From NCBI RefSeq assembly GCF_002899825.2, contig NZ_PPED02000003.1, positions 514,263-578,262 on the forward strand: 64,000 nt of DNA, written 5' to 3'. A program made the position numbers and the translations under genes. Positions within the stretch are counted from its first letter, which is position 1. Each line of letters begins with the position of its first letter. Below are positions 62,855-64,000 of the stretch, in pieces. The notes below the pieces were generated by a model, which was not told the origin of the DNA, did no database searches, and worked only from the letters and a program-made list of their open reading frames with translations. Source of the stretch: Chryseobacterium phosphatilyticum. GTDB taxonomy: Bacteria > Bacteroidota > Bacteroidia > Flavobacteriales > Weeksellaceae.

Positions 62855-63553
62855 ATGCTTTTTTTACTCCCTGCTTATTTATCAGAAAATACTTCTATTA
62901 CTCACTTTTCACCTGTTATAAAGGAATATATCATGCAAACTGATTACTTCTTTGTAGAAAATGAAAAAACAGCGAGAAAGGTTGTTAAGTTTTTTGCTCC
63001 TGAAAAAAAACAGGCAGATCTGAAGCTGTTCTTATTGGATAAGTATACTGAAAATGCAGATATTAAGGAAGCTCAGGAACTGATGTTGAAAGGACAGGAT
63101 TTTGGATTGCTTTCAGAGGCAGGATTGCCCTGTATTGCAGATCCCGGGAACTTAATTGTAAAATGGTGCCATGAAAAAAATATAAGGGTTATCCCTGTTT
63201 CCGGGCCATCATCTATTATTCTGGCATTGATATCCAGTGGGTTTAACGGACAGGAGTTTACTTTCCATGGCTATCTTCCTATTGATAAAGGAGAAAAAAA
63301 GAAACAAATCATGAATCTTGAAAGCCTTGTTCAGAAAACAGGATATTCACAGATTTTTATGGAAACACCATACAGGAATAATCAACTCTTTGAAGATTTG
63401 TGTAAGTTTTTATCACCCAATACAAGGCTTTGTATTGCAGCCAATATCAATGATCCGGAGCATGAATTTATCAAAACAAAGTCCATTAAAGACTGGCAGA
63501 AACAAAAAACCGAACTGCATAAAATACCAGCGGTATTCGTACTTGGAAAATAA
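62855..63553 (+). CDS. SAM-dependent methyltransferase, tetrapyrrole-methylase (RsmI-like) family
   Basis: 232 residues. The fold and motifs are those of RsmI-type rRNA 2'-O-methyltransferases: LLPAYLSE at the start, LLSEAGLPCIADPGNLIVKW near 86-105 (the AG-P-ADPG loop of the family), PVSGPSSIILALISSGF near 112-128, and IFMETPYRNNQLFEDL near 166-181. Since Bacteroidetes usually carry a canonical RsmI as well, this shorter relative could have another RNA target. It closes the phosphatase operon and is followed by a terminator. Confidence 0.87.
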   Translation: MLFLLPAYLSENTSITHFSPVIKEYIMQTDYFFVENEKTARKVVKFFAPEKKQADLKLFLLDKYTENADIKEAQELMLKGQDFGLLSEAGLPCIADPGNLIVKWCHEKNIRVIPVSGPSSIILALISSGFNGQEFTFHGYLPIDKGEKKKQIMNLESLVQKTGYSQIFMETPYRNNQLFEDLCKFLSPNTRLCIAANINDPEHEFIKTKSIKDWQKQKTELHKIPAVFVLGK

Positions 63554-63561
63554 TAGAATTT

Positions 63562-63596
63562 ATTCCTGTAGATTTAATCTACAGGAATTTTTTTGT
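63562..63596 (+). terminator. terminator of the 61895-63553 operon
   Basis: ATTCCTGTAGATT / AATCTACAGGAAT perfect stem and T7 tract, 9 bases after the stop. Confidence 0.93.
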
Positions 63597-63951
63597 TCTG
63601 AATGGAAGACCTGAGACAGAAATAAACCAACTTTTTCATTTTAGAATAATTGATTGTCATATAGATAATTATCTTCAGAAATTTTGAACCAACAGCATCC
63701 CCTCATTTTTTCCGTTTTTAATACTTCTTAATATGAATATAAACCAGCAGAAAATATTTCTATATTTTGTGATATATTGTATTTTTTTTCATATTTTTAT
63801 ATCGAAAAATATTCTATTGATATGTTTAAAATAAATGATTATGAATTATTATATTTAGTTTTATTATCTATAATACATGATTTTTTTATTATTTTATTTA
63901 ACTTTTTTTGAGTATTTTTTAATTTGAAACTTAACACCAAAATATTTAAAT
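63597..63951 (+). other. AT-rich gap before the right-edge gene
   Basis: 355 bases, extremely AT-rich from 63720 on, with several short frames that have no family features (the longest starts at an ATG near 63733, 33 codons). It should contain the promoter of the right-edge gene, but no clear box was found. Confidence 0.35.
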
Positions 63952-64000
63952 ATGATTAAATGTAAATTTTTTTTCCCGGTATTGCTGATGCTGGCCACAC
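63952..64000 (+). CDS. start of a secreted protein, cut by window edge
   Basis: ATG at 63952 followed by an open frame to the edge, reading MIKCKFFFPVLLMLAT, a signal-peptide-like start. The identity cannot be told from 16 codons. Confidence 0.45.
   Translation, partial: MIKCKFFFPVLLMLAT

Overview
The window looks like a chromosomal segment of a Flavobacteriia member close to Chryseobacterium/Elizabethkingia. The evidence is: AT-rich DNA; promoters of the Bacteroidetes type (TTG, about 19 bases, TANNTTTG); type IX secretion genes (a PorT-like protein and one cargo with a C-terminal sorting domain); a GLPGLI-family protein; a PNGase F orthologue with all catalytic residues; menaquinone but no ubiquinone chemistry; and small 'bacteriocin-like' double-glycine leader peptides typical of Chryseobacterium. 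Most of the window is core housekeeping DNA. I see no transposase, integrase, phage module, CRISPR array, rRNA or tRNA.

Layout. 1-5.4 kb: glutamate synthase gltB (5' end outside the window) and gltD. 5.6-8.5 kb (minus): cydA-cydB quinol oxidase with a ClbS/DfsB-family gene behind it. 8.9-18.1 kb (plus): gyrB, a small membrane protein, two DUF3857/transglutaminase-like envelope proteins, an RsiV-like lipoprotein, a lipid kinase and a T9SS cargo. 18.2-21.4 kb (minus): dctA and ggt. 21.7-26.5 kb (plus): TonB-dependent receptor, SDR-type threonine dehydrogenase and a degenerate deacetylase-fold protein. 26.7-29.0 kb (minus): metallophosphoesterase and a KAS III-like enzyme. 29.1-35.1 kb (plus): menG/ubiE, porT, a coiled-coil gene with zapA, a 6S RNA, rny and an MFS transporter.

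35.2-43.4 kb is the most accessory-looking part. It holds three short genes for double-glycine-leader, six-cysteine peptides (35198, 35700, 42177), a YeiH-type exporter with its LysR regulator, a CLC-type fluoride antiporter preceded by a clear fluoride riboswitch, a GLPGLI protein, a thioesterase, an ArsC-like protein and an orphan coiled-coil protein. 43.5-49.0 kb: an idi-hypothetical-gcvT operon, a HAD-like protein, a phosphoglycerate-dehydrogenase-like enzyme, PNGase F and mscL. 49.2-64.0 kb: nnr, lgt-yidD, rarA, a DUF2339 membrane protein, two tandem paralogous surface-type proteins, pheA, a thioesterase, dnaA, a low-molecular-weight phosphatase, an NTF2-like protein and a tetrapyrrole-methylase-family enzyme. 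The first codons of a secreted protein start at the right edge.

Best candidates for something under-described: (i) the tandem peptides at 35198/35700, whose six cysteines are spaced identically and which end in strong terminators, with no maturation enzyme in the window; (ii) the fluoride riboswitch, whose 3' strand appears to be shared with a hairpin next to the start codon of the CLC gene; (iii) a 37-bp dispersed intergenic repeat present as two inverted copies 11 kb apart, each downstream of a gene and in the same orientation relative to it. All functional assignments rest on motif recognition by eye; no database search was run.
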